Positions 25,610 to 34,905 of a stretch of 64,000 bases of DNA are shown piece by piece. The notes beneath the pieces were generated by a model. That model made no database searches. It saw only the letters and a program-made list of their open reading frames with translations, and was not told the DNA's origin. The stretch's first letter is position 1. Each line of letters opens with the position of its first letter. The stretch is from Pseudomonadota bacterium. Lineage in GTDB: Bacteria; Pseudomonadota; Gammaproteobacteria; Burkholderiales; Rhodocyclaceae. A program made the translations under genes and the position numbers. The stretch spans positions 124,001-188,000 of the forward strand of contig JAFEDI010000105.1 in NCBI GenBank assembly GCA_018241725.1, read 5' to 3'.

Positions 25610-26095
25610 TTACTGGCGTGTGGCTGCATCCCAGTGCTCCAAGATGCGCCCATCCCTGACCCGGAACAGGTCGAACCAGGTGGACGTGTAGGTTTTGCCC
25701 GCCTCGCGGGGGTCCGGATATTCACGCACGAAGCTCAGCAGAACCAGCTCTCCTTCGGCGACGATGCTGACGATGGGCGTGCGCACGCGGGCTTCGATCG
25801 GCTTCGGCTTGGCGACCTTGCCGAAGAACTCGACAAAGCCGGCCCGCCCGGTCGGCACCCGCGGATTATGTTGGATGTAGGACTCGGCCAGATACTTGTC
25901 GGCCAGCTCCAGGTGTCCGCCCTCGAACACCTCGCGCCAGAAATCGTAGACCAGCCGCTTGTTGGCGGCCTGGCGCGGGTCGGCGCTGGCCAGCAGCGCG
26001 TCATGGTCGAGGTTGCCGGTGACCGGCTCCGACGCGGCCGCCTGGCCTACGCTGAGCAGGCCCATCAGGGCCAGGGCAATAAGATTGTTTTTCAT
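25610..26095 (-). CDS. Exported SnoaL/NTF2-like protein
   Basis: A 161-residue protein with a signal peptide (NLIALALMGLLSVGQAAA) and a SnoaL-like NTF2-fold domain from about residue 45: RLVYDFWREVFEGGHLELADKYLAESYIQHNP, then TYTSTWFDLFRVRDGRILEHWDA. Members of this fold bind small hydrophobic molecules or act as cyclases and isomerases. The export signal suggests a periplasmic role. No partner gene points to a substrate. The gene is divergent to the DUF6152-like gene. Confidence 0.85.
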   Translation of the reverse strand: MKNNLIALALMGLLSVGQAAASEPVTGNLDHDALLASADPRQAANKRLVYDFWREVFEGGHLELADKYLAESYIQHNPRVPTGRAGFVEFFGKVAKPKPIEARVRTPIVSIVAEGELVLLSFVREYPDPREAGKTYTSTWFDLFRVRDGRILEHWDAATRQ

Positions 26096-26165
26096 TGAAT
26101 CGTCATTTTACGGAATAACACCAGCCGCCTCACCACCCGAATTGCATCAAGATGCGGCGGCGGCC

Positions 26166-26597
26166 ATGTGCGGCACCAGGAGAACGCAGCAACTTCCGCG
26201 CCTGCCGGCTCCGGCCCTCGTCGCCCGGCTTGCCGGCGGCAGCCTGCCGGCCCACGCTCACCACGCCTTCGCCACCGAATTCGATGCCGACCAGCCGCTC
26301 GAACTGAAGGGCACCGTCACCAGGGCCAAGTGGGTCAATCCGCACAGCTGGCTGTACTTCGACGTCAAGAACCCCGATGGCACCGTGACCAACTGGGGGG
26401 TCGAGTTCGGTGCGCCCTTCACATTGGCCCAAAAGGGGCTCACCAAGGCCGAGTTGCCCCCCGGCACCGAAGTCCGCGTCAAAGGCTACAAGGCCAAGAA
26501 CGGCGGCCCCTTCGGCTACTCAGTGTCGGTCGCGCTGGCCGACGGCCGGAGCTTCCAGACGGGCGGCGCCCAGGACGTCCCCACAGCACCGCGCTGA
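26166..26597 (+). CDS. Exported DUF6152-like protein
   Basis: A 143-residue protein. After an odd Arg/Gln-containing N-terminus there is a signal-like segment ending LPAHAHHAF, then a compact beta domain (LELKGTVTRAKWVNPHSWLYFDVKNPDG, GVEFGAPFTLAQKGL, GTEVRVKGYKAKNGGPFGYSVSV). This pattern belongs to a family of small periplasmic proteins of unknown function. The ATG at 26166 is the only suitable one. The basic, poorly hydrophobic signal peptide suggests that the 5' end may have been altered, in line with other damaged small genes nearby. Confidence 0.7.
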   Translation: MCGTRRTQQLPRLPAPALVARLAGGSLPAHAHHAFATEFDADQPLELKGTVTRAKWVNPHSWLYFDVKNPDGTVTNWGVEFGAPFTLAQKGLTKAELPPGTEVRVKGYKAKNGGPFGYSVSVALADGRSFQTGGAQDVPTAPR

Positions 26598-26635
26598 AGG
26601 CCACCCACCAGGGCCCGTCACTGTCCCGATCACTC

Positions 26636-26886
26636 ATGCCTTTGCCCTGTGGCGCCTTCCCCCGCATCGGCAGCCGGAACCTGATTGCGCTGGCCCTCGC
26701 CACCCTGCTCGGGGCCGGCACCCTGTCCGTCGCGTCGACGGTTGGCGCGTTCCTGCTCGACTGGACGCGCGGCCTGGACCCGGACACCGGCAGCCTGCTG
26801 CGGCCAGCGCTGATCGTGCTGGCGGCGTCTTCCTGAGCCTCGGCGTGCTGCTGCGCCGACGCCGGACAGGCCGCCACAAACGCTGA
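26636..26886 (+). pseudogene. Frameshifted small membrane protein gene
   Basis: The frame from ATG 26636 encodes two hydrophobic helices (NLIALALATLLGAGTLSVAS, then GSLLRPALIVLA) and stops at 26836. In the shifted frame the sequence continues sensibly as GVFLSLGVLLRRRRTGRHKR to a stop at 26886. Adding one G near 26823 would join the two into one protein of about 82 residues with a basic C-terminus. This is either a real frameshift or a sequencing error. The function is unknown. Confidence 0.5.
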
Positions 26887-27261
26887 AGGCGACCGCCCCT
26901 CGCCGCCCCCAGACCCCCAACGCACCGTCTCCGAGCAGATGACCACAACCACCACCCGGCGGACTTCCTGCCTCGCCCTCTCGTGCGCCAGGCTAGCCAT
27001 GGCGCTGCTGCCCGCGCAGCAACAGCGCTGACCGCCCGGCTGGTGCGCCGCCAGCAGCCGGGCCACACTCCGGCCCCCGCCGCAAACGTCCCACCAGCCG
27101 CTGGCGGAACACAAAAGCACCAACTTTCAGGGGCTTGGCTGCATCGGCCACAAGCGCACGACACCCGTCGCATGCCCATCGAGAGCCGGCGCGATTGTTG
27201 CAAAACCAGCGCAGGACACCGCCCCGTGCGGATTCGACCCATACAGCCAACACCAAGGACC
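26887..27261. other. Non-coding gap upstream of the rhodanese-fold gene
   Basis: A 375-base GC-rich stretch with no convincing gene. A 30-codon frame at 26939-27031 has a twin-arginine pair and a hydrophobic run resembling a signal peptide, but it ends at once and is probably a remnant. AAGGA just before 27262 is the ribosome binding site of the next gene. Confidence 0.4.
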
Positions 27262-27738
27262 ATGATGAAAGCCAAGCTCCTGCTCGCCGCGCTGATCGCC
27301 GCCAGCTCCACCCTCGCCATCGCCCAGCAGGCCGCCCCTACCGCGGGCGCCCAGCAACCCTATGTGGCCCCGCCCTGGACCTACAAGACCAAGCAGCTCA
27401 ACCGCGCCGAGATCGACGCACTGTTGGCCAAGCCCGGCCAGGTGCTGGTCCTCGACGTGCGCCGCCCGGACGAACTGATCTCCAAGGGCAGCTTCCCGGT
27501 CTTCCTCAACATCCAGACCGCCGACGTCGAGAAGTACGCCGACTACATCCCCAAGGACCGCAGCATCATCACCGTCTCCAACCGCGCCCACCGGGCCGGC
27601 GACGTGGGCGACAAGCTGACCGCCCGCGGTTTCAAGATCGCCGGCGCGGCCGGCACGCTGGACTATGAAGACCAGGGCGGCAAGGTAGCCCACATCACCC
27701 CGCCGGCGCCCCGCCCCGCCACCACCGCGGCCAAGTAA
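27262..27738 (+). CDS. Periplasmic rhodanese-fold protein lacking the active-site cysteine
   Basis: A 158-residue exported protein with a signal peptide (LLLAALIAASSTLAIAQ) and a rhodanese domain: LNRAEIDALLAKPGQVLVLDVRRPDEL, then the active-site position IITVSNRAHRAGDVGDKL. The loop position normally held by cysteine is Ser106, so ordinary sulfurtransfer is unlikely. Catalytically inactive rhodanese domains usually serve as binding modules. The double ATG (27262 and 27265) follows AAGGA. Another small, probably broken, secreted-protein gene follows 39 bases downstream. Confidence 0.85.
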   Translation: MMKAKLLLAALIAASSTLAIAQQAAPTAGAQQPYVAPPWTYKTKQLNRAEIDALLAKPGQVLVLDVRRPDELISKGSFPVFLNIQTADVEKYADYIPKDRSIITVSNRAHRAGDVGDKLTARGFKIAGAAGTLDYEDQGGKVAHITPPAPRPATTAAK

Positions 27739-27777
27739 GACCAGCCGATGAAGCCTGCCCGCGCACCCGGAGACCTC

Positions 27778-28121
27778 ATGAAACCGCTCCACTGGTGCCT
27801 GACGGGCATCGTCGCCACCGCTGCCCACGCCGCGCTGCCGGAGCTCAGCCCGCAGCCCTGGCCATCGAGACTGGCCCGGTCATGCAACAGCGCCATGCCG
27901 CACGCGTCGCCGCCAGCCTCGAACTGCAGGCACAGCAAGCTGCGCTGAAGGCTTTCGAAGCCCGCCAGGCGCGCACCGAAATCGCCCTGAAGGAAAGCAC
28001 CCGCCGCGCCGAACTGGCCACCGAAGCTGTACCTCCCGCCCGTCCGGCTGGCCCCGACCTGTTGCAGGTGGAGGCGGCGCGGGTGCTGGCCGACCGCATC
28101 GAGCTGACCCTCCGCCCCTGA
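27778..28121 (+). pseudogene. Frameshifted small secreted coiled-coil protein gene
   Basis: From ATG 27778 the frame gives a signal peptide (HWCLTGIVATAAHAALPELSPQP), then loses sense. From about 27862 a different frame continues as AIETGPVMQQRHAARVAASLELQ, followed by a helical Ala/Glu/Arg-rich region (LKAFEARQARTEIALKESTRRAEL) to a stop at 28121. The two parts would form a secreted protein of about 114 residues if one indel near 27860 were corrected. The function is unknown. Confidence 0.45.
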
Positions 28122-28137
28122 CGCACCCTGGCCAGGC

Positions 28138-28977
28138 TCACTTGAAGCGCCGCCAAAGGGTCAGCGACAGCAGGTTCTGGGTTGCTGACTCGGTCACCGG
28201 CGAGCGGGCCGCATCGCCCTGCAGGCGGGCCCGGATCCATTGACCGCTCAAGCGCCAGTCCGCATCGAGATGGTATTCGCCACTGATCGCCAGACTGGTG
28301 TCCTGCAGGCCGGACTGCATCTGCCAGGGGCTGCGGTTACTGCGCTGGGCGGCCCCCTCGTCGAGGCCGAAGTAACTCTGCCGGTAAGCCTGATTGGCCC
28401 AGGTGCTGCCGAGGGTCAGGGCCAGCGTGCCGTGTGCACCAAGTGGCGCCCCGGCAGTAAGGCCCACTTCGCCCAGCAGACCGTCACCTCTCACCCCCGA
28501 ACCGTAACGGACGCTGCTCTGCACGAGCAGGAACTCATAGGGCGCGTAATTGAGAAAGGCGCCCTTCTCCAGGCGCGCACCGATATCCGCGGTGCCAGCC
28601 AGCCGCGGGCTGGCGCTGGCCTTGCGTTTCAGCTGAGCCCACAGGCGCGGCCCGAACTGCAGGTCGTCGCGCCTCGACAGATTCCAGCCGATGCCATTGT
28701 CGGTGGACACGAAGACGCCATTCGCGAAGTACAGGTCCACACCGGGCAACAGCAGCGTGTCGGTCTTCTTGCCCCCCGGATACGCCTGGAACATCCACAG
28801 GGAAGGCCCTGCCGACAGGGTGTAGTCCTGCTCCGGCGGCCGGTCGATGAAGATCGTCCCACCGGCGGCAAGGCCCGCAGTACTCGCCAACGATGTCAGC
28901 ACCAGAACCAGCGCCCGGCGGAGACGGGGAAAGCTCGCCGGCGGGGGCGTAGAATGGCGCCCGGATCTGGCCGGCAA
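28138..28977 (-). CDS. MipA/OmpV-family outer-membrane protein
   Basis: A beta-barrel protein of about 279 residues with a signal segment (RRALVLVLTSLASTAGLAAGG) followed by an OmpV-like barrel: SAGPSLWMFQAYPGGKKTDTLLLPGVDLYFANG, GPRLWAQLKRKAS, GALGA-type turns, and a terminal aromatic strand LSLTLWRRF. MipA/OmpV proteins are outer-membrane or murein-linked scaffold proteins. No ATG is available near the right place: the TTG at 28977 is proposed because it precedes the signal peptide. The upstream frame stays open inside the divergent permease gene but is not coding. Confidence 0.75.
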   Translation of the reverse strand: MPARSGRHSTPPPASFPRLRRALVLVLTSLASTAGLAAGGTIFIDRPPEQDYTLSAGPSLWMFQAYPGGKKTDTLLLPGVDLYFANGVFVSTDNGIGWNLSRRDDLQFGPRLWAQLKRKASASPRLAGTADIGARLEKGAFLNYAPYEFLLVQSSVRYGSGVRGDGLLGEVGLTAGAPLGAHGTLALTLGSTWANQAYRQSYFGLDEGAAQRSNRSPWQMQSGLQDTSLAISGEYHLDADWRLSGQWIRARLQGDAARSPVTESATQNLLSLTLWRRFK

Positions 28978-28989
28978 ACGGAATAGAGA

Positions 28990-29994
28990 ATGGAAATACG
29001 TCGAAATTGGGTACAAGGGAGTTCCTACATTCTGGCCGCCGGCGGCATCCTGGCGGTCTTGAGTCTGCACCTGCTGCAGGCCCTGTTTGCCGGCATGCTG
29101 GTGTTCCTGCTGGTGCAGCTGACCCAGCCTCTGGTCGGCCGGGTAGTCGCCGGGTCGCGCGGCAAGCTGGTGGCGACCGCAGTACTGGCGATGCTGATTA
29201 TCGCCGGCATGGTCGGGCTGGGCCTGTGGATCGCCTCGATGCTGCACGGCGGTGGCGGCCTCGACGCGATCTGGACCAAGATGGCCGAGGCCGTCGACAG
29301 CGCCAATGACGTGCTGCCGCCGTGGCTGCTCGGCAGTCTCCCCAGCAGCGGCCCCGAGTTGAAGGCCGAAGCGGCACACTGGCTGCGCGAGCATGCGCCG
29401 GAGCTCCGCCTGCTCGGCAAGGAAGCCGGCGTCGCCGCCGCGCACATCCTGATTGGCATGATCATCGGCGCGATGGTGGCGGTCCATGAGATCTCGGCAC
29501 GCAACGAGCGTCGCCCCCTCGCCGCCGCCATGCACGAGCGTGTCGGCACCTTCTACAAGTCCTTCCGCCGGGTCTTCGTGGCCCAGGGCAAGATCGCCGC
29601 CATCAACGCCTTCTTCACCGGCCTCTACCTGCTGGCCATCCTGCCGACGCTGGGCATCCACCTGCCCTTCGGCAAGACGATGGTGCTGATCACCGCCATC
29701 GTCGGCTTGCTGCCGGTGGTCGGCAACCTGATCTCCAACTCCATCATCGTGATGATCAGCTTCTCGGTGTCGCCCTATGCAGCGCTGCTGTCGCTGCTGT
29801 TCCTGGTCGTGCTGCACAAGGCGGAATACTTCCTCAACGCCCGCATCGTCGGCGGCGAGATCGACGCCCGGGCCTGGGAGATCCTGGTCGCGATGGTATT
29901 CATGGAGGCCTTGTTCGGCTTCGGCGGCGTGGCGCTGGCGCCGGTGGTGTACGCCTACATCAAGGCCGAGCTCACGGCCGCCCGGCTGATCTGA
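28990..29994 (+). CDS. AI-2E family (PerM/YdiK-like) membrane permease
   Basis: A 334-residue multi-helix membrane protein of the AI-2E/UPF0118 family. The N-terminal helices include ALFAGMLVFLLVQLTQPLVG and LVATAVLAMLIIAGMVGLGLWI. The central loop is soluble. The conserved C-terminal half has GTFYKSFRRVFVAQGKIAAINAFFTGLYLLAIL, LPFGKTMVLITAIVGLLPVVGN and GGEIDARAWEILVAMVFMEALFGF. Family members export quorum signals or act as Na+/H+ antiporters. The substrate is unknown. It is divergent from the OmpV-like gene, with almost no gap. Confidence 0.88.
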   Translation: MEIRRNWVQGSSYILAAGGILAVLSLHLLQALFAGMLVFLLVQLTQPLVGRVVAGSRGKLVATAVLAMLIIAGMVGLGLWIASMLHGGGGLDAIWTKMAEAVDSANDVLPPWLLGSLPSSGPELKAEAAHWLREHAPELRLLGKEAGVAAAHILIGMIIGAMVAVHEISARNERRPLAAAMHERVGTFYKSFRRVFVAQGKIAAINAFFTGLYLLAILPTLGIHLPFGKTMVLITAIVGLLPVVGNLISNSIIVMISFSVSPYAALLSLLFLVVLHKAEYFLNARIVGGEIDARAWEILVAMVFMEALFGFGGVALAPVVYAYIKAELTAARLI

Positions 29995-30024
29995 GGCGCG
30001 ACGCCCGGGCGGCCACCGCGGCCT

Positions 30025-31236
30025 TCAAGCTGCCTTCAGCAACACCGACTGCTGATCGCGCAGCACGGAAACCAGCAGGTCGATCTGCTTGCGGGTATGG
30101 CCGGCATTCAGGATGACCCTCAAGCGCCCCTGGTTCTTCGGCACCGCCGGGAACTTGACGCTGTCCACATGCAGCCCGACGCTGCGCAGCAACTGGGACA
30201 GGTTGTCGGTCAACACCTCGTCGCCGATCAGCACCGGCACGATCGGCGTGGTAGTGGATACCAGCGTGTACGGCAAGCCTTGCATCGACTCGACGAAATA
30301 GCGCTTGTTGTCCCACAGGCGCTGACGGCGCTCCGGTTCGTCCTGGACGATGTCGATCGCCTCGCTGACCGCGAAAACCTGGTCCGGCGGCAGCGTGGAC
30401 GTAAAGCCGTAAGCCGAGCAGGTCAGGCGCAACAGCTCCCCGATGTATTTGTCGGTAGCGATGAAACCACCGATCGCGCCATAGGCCTTGCTGAGGGTAC
30501 CCATGCAGATCAGGCGCGGATCGTTGATGCCGAAGTGTTCGGTGATGCCGCCGCCGTTGGCGCCGAGCACACCGGTGCCGTGGGCGTCGTCCACATACAC
30601 CATCGCGTCGTAGCGGTCGGCAATGGACAGCAGCTCGGGTAGCGGCGCAATGTCGCCGTCCTGGCTGAAGACGCCGTCGGTGACGATGATCTTGGTCGTC
30701 GCCTCCGACGCCTTCAGCAAGGACTCCAGATGCTCCAGGTCGAGGTGCCGGAAGGTCAGGCGATCGGCCCCGGACAGACGGATACCCTCGCGGATGCTGA
30801 CGTGGTTGTACTCGTCCGAGAAGAACGCGTAGCTGTGGCGGCCGCGGGTACGGAAACCATACATGCGCGCGAACTGCGCCGTCTTGACCAGTGAGGACAA
30901 CACGCCGAGGTTGGTCAGGTAGCCAGTGGCGAACAGCAGGGCCGTATCCTTGCCCTTCATGTCGGCGAGCTTCTGCTCCAGCTGGTCGTAGATTTCGAGG
31001 TCGCCGCCGAGCAGACGCGATTCGCAGTTGCCGACACCGTAACGCTCCAGCCCTTCCCGCGCTTTGGCGATCATGCGCGGATGGGAGGCCAGCCCGAGGT
31101 AGTTGTTGGTGCTGAAGGACACATGCTCGCTGCCGTCCATGCGGAAGGCCGGCGACGGCAGCGACTCGACGCGGGGAATGAGATGCACGGTGCCGCGCTG
31201 CTCAAGCCAGCGGGCGATATCCTGGAATTCTTTCAT
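30025..31236 (-). CDS. Alpha-oxoamine synthase (BioF/KBL/SPT-like PLP enzyme)
   Basis: A 403-residue PLP-dependent acyl-CoA:amino acid C-acyltransferase-type enzyme. Motifs: NNYLGLASHPRM, YGVGNCESRLLGGD, substrate-binding DDAHGTGVLG and the PLP lysine in GTLSKAYGAIGGF (Lys250). The family includes biotin synthesis BioF, 2-amino-3-ketobutyrate ligase and serine palmitoyltransferase. The N-terminal extension and absence of biotin genes argue against BioF. A lipid or secondary product could be made. It is followed upstream by the hybrid kinase on the same strand. Confidence 0.88.
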   Translation of the reverse strand: MKEFQDIARWLEQRGTVHLIPRVESLPSPAFRMDGSEHVSFSTNNYLGLASHPRMIAKAREGLERYGVGNCESRLLGGDLEIYDQLEQKLADMKGKDTALLFATGYLTNLGVLSSLVKTAQFARMYGFRTRGRHSYAFFSDEYNHVSIREGIRLSGADRLTFRHLDLEHLESLLKASEATTKIIVTDGVFSQDGDIAPLPELLSIADRYDAMVYVDDAHGTGVLGANGGGITEHFGINDPRLICMGTLSKAYGAIGGFIATDKYIGELLRLTCSAYGFTSTLPPDQVFAVSEAIDIVQDEPERRQRLWDNKRYFVESMQGLPYTLVSTTTPIVPVLIGDEVLTDNLSQLLRSVGLHVDSVKFPAVPKNQGRLRVILNAGHTRKQIDLLVSVLRDQQSVLLKAA

Positions 31237-31313
31237 GAGTTCGGACCTGCACGGTGAAGACGGAGCGTCAGAACCCCAAAGGCTAGCGATTCAGACTGGC
31301 GCGAGTCTGGCAG

Positions 31314-34300
31314 TTAGCTGTCGACAGACTTGCGTCCATCCTCGGCCTGCTCAAGCCACTGCAACAGGCTTTCGAGCAGGCGGGCCGGCTCCACCGGCTT
31401 GGTGATGAAATCGTCCATGCCGGCCGCCAGACAGGCGCGGCGGTCATCCTCAAAGGCGTTGGCGGTCAGGGCGATGATGGGCGTCGTCGCATAGCCGGCC
31501 AGCGTCCGCATGTGTTCGGCGGCTTCGATGCCGTTCATCACCGGCATCTGCATGTCCATCAGGATCAGAGCGTACGGTTGCCGCAGCGCCATGGCGAGCG
31601 CCTCCGCACCGTTGCCGGCCACATCGACAGCCAGTCCGGCCTCCTCGATGAGGGCTTTCACGACCTCCTGGTTGACCAGATCGTCCTCCGCCAGCAACAC
31701 CCGCACACCGGCAAAACACTCACGCAGGCGGGCCTCCGCCTCCACCGTGCCCCGGCCCCAGGGCCGGATGGCACGCTCATCCCCCTTCGGCAGACGTACG
31801 GTGAACCAGAAGGTGCTGCCCACGTCGATCTCGCTCATCACTCCCATGTCGCCGCCCATCATCCGGGCCAGTTGCCGGCTGATCGCCAGCCCCAGGCCAG
31901 AGCCGCCGTATTTGCGGGTCATCGAGCCGTCCACCTGCTCGAAGGTGGAAAACAGGCGCAGCTGATCCTCGGCGGCGATGCCGATCCCGGAATCCCTCAC
32001 CTCGAAGCGCAACAGCACGTCGGCGGCGGACTCGGCGGCCACCTGCATGCTCACGCCGATCCGCCCGGCCGGCGTGAACTTGAGTGCATTGCCGACCAGG
32101 TTGACCAGGATCTGCCCCAGGCGCAGCGGATCGCCGCGCAGCGGCATCCGGGCCAGTTGCGGCGCCACATCGATGACGAGGGCCAGCCCCTTCTGCTCCG
32201 CCGCCCCTTCCATCAGCGTGCGCAGATTGTCGAGCACGCCCTGCAAGCGGAAATCGATGCGGTCGAGGCTCAGGCGATCGGCCTCGATGCGCGAGATGTC
32301 GAGGATGTCGTTGATCAGCGCCAGCAGGTGCTGAGACGCCTGCCGGGCCTTGCTGAGCTGCTCGATCTGGCGCGGATCGGTGGCCCGATGCAAGGCCATC
32401 GCCGTCATGCCCATGATGGCGTTCATCGGCGTACGCAGTTCGTGGCTCATCGTCGTCAGGAAGGTACTCTTCGCCCGGTTGGCCGCCTCGGCCGCCTCCT
32501 TGGCGATGGACAGGGCCGCCGTGCGCTCCTCGACGACCGACTCCAGGTGGTCGCGATAGCGCTCCAGCTCATCCTCGATATGCCGCCTCTCGGTGACGTC
32601 CTCCTTGATCGCCAGATAACGGGTGATCTGTCCATCCTGCTCGCGGATCGGCACGATGGTCGTCTTCTCGATATAGACATCGCCACTCTTGCGCCGGTTG
32701 ATGAACTCGCCGCGCCACGGCTGCCCGGCATCCAGCGCCGACCACAGTGCATCGTAGGTCGCGCGCGGCGTTTGGCCGGACTTCAGCAGCGCCGGGGTCT
32801 GGCCGAGCACCTCGTCACGGCGGTAGCCGGAACTGCGCACGAAGGCCTCGTTCACGTACTCTATGCGGGTGTCCAGATCGGTGATGACGACGCTCTCGAT
32901 GCTCTGCTCGACCGCCATCGACAGCTGGCGGATCTGCTTCTCCGCCGCCTTGCGCGCCGAGATGTCGATGACCTCACCCAGCACCCGCCCGTCGGGCAGC
33001 AGCACGCCGTTGATCTCCACGTCGATCAGACGGCCGTCCTTGTGGCGGGCGACCGTTTCGAAGAACTCGTGACTGCCTCCGGCGTTGCGGCGGAAGTGAG
33101 TCATCACGCGCTCCACCTCGAAGGGCGGAAAGAGGTGCGCCACATCCATCGCCAGCCATTCCTGCTGGCTGTAACCGAAACACAGCTCGGCCTGCCGGTT
33201 GGCGAAAATGAAACGGGCCTGCTGGTTGGCCATCACGATCGTGTTCGGCGAGAAGGTCAGTGCAATGCGCAGGCTCTCCTCGCTCTCCCGCCGTGCGGCC
33301 TCGGCGGTGCGCCGCTCGGTGATGTCGATTCCCATCTTGAGGACCAGCGACGTGCCGTCCGGCCCGACGATGGGGCGGTTATGGATCGCGTAAATGCGTT
33401 GATCGGGGCCGACCCACTCCCATTCCCCCCCCTCCTCCCTCACGCGGGGAGCCTCGCCGTGACCGAACAGCGCGGCGCAGTTGTCCTCGTGTCCCTCGCC
33501 AAAACGCTGGCGGTAGATGGCATTGGCGAACACAACCTTGAAATCCGGAGTCCGCAATACGACGAAGGCCGGCAGGGTTTCGAGAATGTCGTAGAGCCGC
33601 TGGCGTTCGCCACGGATGGCTCTGTCCGCCTTGTTGCGGGCCTGCAGCATGCGCTCGAACTGGGCAGACAAGTGGCGGATCTCGGCAGGCCCCTCCGGTG
33701 GTGCAATCTCCCCCGAGCCACCGTCGGCAGCGGAATCCACAGCGGCAACCAGGCCGCGCAATGCCGTCTGCAACTGCCCGCCAAAGCGTCGGGCCAGCAG
33801 CAGGCCGGCGACCGTCATGGCCGCCACGATCAGCGCGCTCAGGGCCAGGTTCCTGACCAGTTCCCTCTGCAGGATGCTGGCCGGTACCGCAATCGCCACC
33901 GAATATCCGGTCAGCGCCGAACGGCTGTATGCGCCGAAGACTTCCGTCCCCTCCAGGCTCATGCCATGCACGCCCCCCTCCGCAGGCCCATACAGGCGCT
34001 CCATCAGCTCGGGCGGAACCGGCTGACCGACGACGCGCAAGCCATCGCGGCTACGCGCGGCCATGTGGCCGGTGGGGTCGTAGATGGACGCCAGCCAGCC
34101 TTCCGGCAACTGCTGGGTGTTGAGGATGCGCCCGAGGCGCTCCGGGAAAAGGACCTGGCTCAGGTCGAACAACACCTGCCCGTCGCGGATCACCGGCACG
34201 TCGATGGTGATCAGGTGGCGCTTCGCCACCGTGCCGACGACCACATCGGAGATGTAGGGCCCGCGCGTCCCATAGATCCGGTGCACCCGGGTCATGTTCC

Positions 34301-34661
34301 TCGTCGTCGGTAGAGGCTGCCCTTCGGGGATCAAGGTGTTGAGGTACTGCTTGCCGTTCGCATCGGTGACCACCAGCGCATCGGCGAAGTCCGTCTCCGC
34401 CAGCAGTTGCATGGCCTGCTGGCGCAGCGCCGCATAGTCACGCCGGTCGAAGGCACTACCCATCGCGAAGCCCTGCAGCACCTTCTGCTTGCCGAGGATC
34501 TGCTCATCCACCACCTGGCGCAGCGCCCGCGCCGTCTGCAGCGCGTTCTCCTGCAGATTGGCCTCCTCGCGCAGGTAGGAATCCACCATCAGCGCGACCA
34601 GCGCGACGATGCCCGGCAGCAGGACAGCGAGAAACAGCCAGTGCAGCTTGACGGAGCGCAT
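31314..34661 (-). CDS. Membrane hybrid sensor histidine kinase with PAS domains and receiver
   Basis: A 1115-residue hybrid kinase. Two membrane helices (residues 8-27 and about 268-292, SALIVAAMTVAGLLLARRF) flank a periplasmic Cache-like sensor. A linker with HAMP-like character follows, then about three PAS/PAC units (LPAFVVLRTPDFKVVFANAIYR, IVMANQQARFIFANRQAELCFG, VVITDLDTRIEYVNEAFVRSSGYRRDE). The HisKA site is SHELRTPMNAIMG near residue 737. The ATPase has LGLAISRQLARMMGG. The C-terminal receiver has LLAEDDLVNQEVV and its phosphoacceptor in LILMDMQMPVMNG near 1034. The signal and the output partner are unknown, as no response regulator adjoins it. Confidence 0.93.
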   Translation of the reverse strand: MRSVKLHWLFLAVLLPGIVALVALMVDSYLREEANLQENALQTARALRQVVDEQILGKQKVLQGFAMGSAFDRRDYAALRQQAMQLLAETDFADALVVTDANGKQYLNTLIPEGQPLPTTRNMTRVHRIYGTRGPYISDVVVGTVAKRHLITIDVPVIRDGQVLFDLSQVLFPERLGRILNTQQLPEGWLASIYDPTGHMAARSRDGLRVVGQPVPPELMERLYGPAEGGVHGMSLEGTEVFGAYSRSALTGYSVAIAVPASILQRELVRNLALSALIVAAMTVAGLLLARRFGGQLQTALRGLVAAVDSAADGGSGEIAPPEGPAEIRHLSAQFERMLQARNKADRAIRGERQRLYDILETLPAFVVLRTPDFKVVFANAIYRQRFGEGHEDNCAALFGHGEAPRVREEGGEWEWVGPDQRIYAIHNRPIVGPDGTSLVLKMGIDITERRTAEAARRESEESLRIALTFSPNTIVMANQQARFIFANRQAELCFGYSQQEWLAMDVAHLFPPFEVERVMTHFRRNAGGSHEFFETVARHKDGRLIDVEINGVLLPDGRVLGEVIDISARKAAEKQIRQLSMAVEQSIESVVITDLDTRIEYVNEAFVRSSGYRRDEVLGQTPALLKSGQTPRATYDALWSALDAGQPWRGEFINRRKSGDVYIEKTTIVPIREQDGQITRYLAIKEDVTERRHIEDELERYRDHLESVVEERTAALSIAKEAAEAANRAKSTFLTTMSHELRTPMNAIMGMTAMALHRATDPRQIEQLSKARQASQHLLALINDILDISRIEADRLSLDRIDFRLQGVLDNLRTLMEGAAEQKGLALVIDVAPQLARMPLRGDPLRLGQILVNLVGNALKFTPAGRIGVSMQVAAESAADVLLRFEVRDSGIGIAAEDQLRLFSTFEQVDGSMTRKYGGSGLGLAISRQLARMMGGDMGVMSEIDVGSTFWFTVRLPKGDERAIRPWGRGTVEAEARLRECFAGVRVLLAEDDLVNQEVVKALIEEAGLAVDVAGNGAEALAMALRQPYALILMDMQMPVMNGIEAAEHMRTLAGYATTPIIALTANAFEDDRRACLAAGMDDFITKPVEPARLLESLLQWLEQAEDGRKSVDS

Positions 34662-34815
34662 GGTTGCGGGGACGGCGGACCGTAGCGTGGATCTGCAGTG
34701 AAAGTTACCTCGATATGATCGCCCCGCCCAACACTTTTGCCGCGGTGCTGCACAAATTAATGATCAGCGACGGATGGCGAAGCTCTCGCGCCTTCCTGGG
34801 CACACAAAGAAAAAC

Positions 34816-34835
34816 GGGGCGGCCGAGGCCGCCCC
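34816..34835 (-). terminator. Rho-independent terminator after the cytochrome c' gene
   Basis: GGGGCGGC pairs with GCCGCCCC across a 4-base loop. On the minus strand the hairpin is followed by GTTTTTCTTTG, a T-rich tail. It sits about 70 bases beyond the cytochrome c' stop codon and is a convincing intrinsic terminator for that transcript. Confidence 0.85.
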
Positions 34836-34905
34836 GCCAGGGAATGTCCGGACCACCGCCGCCGGTCGGGCAAAAAAAGCGGGCCCGGACACCGCCGCAG
34901 AAGGT

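Noticed and set aside
28978-29817. N-terminal extension of the MipA/OmpV frame across the divergent permease gene
   Set aside because: The His/Asp/Gln-rich translation is antisense to a secure membrane protein gene, and the signal peptide lies just inside 28977.
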